This document shows, piece after piece, positions 7,190-7,414 of a DNA stretch of 7,414 nt. Source of the stretch: Bacteroidales bacterium UBA4345 (GTDB lineage: Bacteria > Bacteroidota > Bacteroidia > Bacteroidales > Paludibacteraceae); NCBI GenBank assembly GCA_002396385.1, contig DGTD01000070.1:1-7414 (forward strand), written 5' to 3'. Numbering within the stretch: the stretch's first letter is position 1; each line of letters opens with the position of its first letter. The position numbers and the translations under genes were made by a program. Under the pieces are notes generated by a model. The model saw only the letters and a list, made by a program, of their open reading frames with translations, was not told where the DNA came from and searched no databases.

Positions 7190-7414
7190 TTAGATGGCAT
7201 CGAACGCCTGCTGCAAATCGTCGATGATGTCGTCGACATGCTCGGTACCGATGCTGAGACGGATGGTGCTCTCGTAGATGCCTGTGTTGGCCAACTCCTC
7301 GGCGCTGAGCTGCGAGTGAGTGGTTGTGGCAGGATGGATGACGAGCGACTTCACGTCGGCCACATTGGCAAGAAGTGAGAAGATCTTCAGCTTGTTGATG
7401 AAGATTTCAGCCTC
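7190..7414 (-). CDS. metY: O-acetylhomoserine sulfhydrylase (MetY type), C-terminal 74 residues, 5' partial
   Basis: Reading the minus strand from the right edge gives an open frame of 74 codons ending in TAA (complement of 7190-7192). The translation contains the conserved C-terminal blocks of Cys/Met-metabolism PLP enzymes of the O-acetylhomoserine aminocarboxypropyltransferase group: I-F-S-L-L-A-N-V-A-D-V-K-S-L-V-I-H-P-A, T-T-T-H-S-Q-L-S, and R-L-S-I-G-T-E-H-V-D-D-I-I-D-D-L close to the end. The enzyme converts O-acetylhomoserine and sulfide (or methanethiol) to homocysteine (or methionine). The PLP lysine and most of the protein lie outside the window, so the close relatives MetB and MetC are excluded only by the style of the tail; the L-A-N-V-x-D-x-K-S and T-T-H-S-Q-L-S pattern favours MetY. 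It sits immediately upstream of cysK, a sensible sulfur-assimilation pairing. Confidence 0.85.
   Translation of the reverse strand, partial: EAEIFINKLKIFSLLANVADVKSLVIHPATTTHSQLSAEELANTGIYESTIRLSIGTEHVDDIIDDLQQAFDAI

Overview
The window reads as a chromosomal segment from a member of the Bacteroidota, most likely the order Bacteroidales (Prevotella- or Bacteroides-like). Three things point there. The gene families are typical of that phylum: a DUF5686 outer-membrane protein, a PorT/SprT-type barrel, and the C-terminus of an AAA-ATPase-like/PD-(D/E)XK protein. Two intergenic sites match the Bacteroidota -7 promoter element TAnnTTTG. Shine-Dalgarno sequences are weak or absent before the genes. 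I see no insertion sequence, CRISPR array, tRNA or rRNA.

Layout: positions 1-413 (+) hold the end of a PD-(D/E)XK nuclease-domain protein that enters from the left. A 278-base non-coding stretch follows. Positions 692-3277 (+) encode an 861-residue surface protein with a signal peptide, a carboxypeptidase-regulatory-like domain and a DUF5686 barrel. Positions 3365-4099 (+) encode a 244-residue PorT-like outer-membrane barrel with its own promoter motif. A hairpin at 4124-4169 has T-rich tails on both strands and separates these genes from the convergent left-pointing genes.

On the minus strand, read from the right edge, come the last 74 residues of an O-acetylhomoserine sulfhydrylase (MetY type), then cysteine synthase A (cysK, 6191-7138), a strong terminator at 6124-6165, a promoter motif at 6070-6077, and an inner-membrane protein of the YejM/PbgA/LapC family (4212-6047). 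metY and cysK form a small sulfur-assimilation pair: both use sulfide, one making homocysteine and the other cysteine. The other three complete genes all act at the envelope: two outer-membrane barrels and one inner-membrane protein whose enterobacterial relatives monitor lipopolysaccharide.

The most interesting object is the YejM/PbgA-like protein. It has the five-helix membrane domain and interfacial segment of that family, yet keeps the metal-ligand and nucleophile positions of an active alkaline-phosphatase-superfamily enzyme. From memory, the E. coli protein has lost some of these. It may therefore be a catalytically competent relative of a protein known mainly as an LPS sensor. The rest of the window looks like ordinary core genome, and I do not see a clear new multi-gene system.
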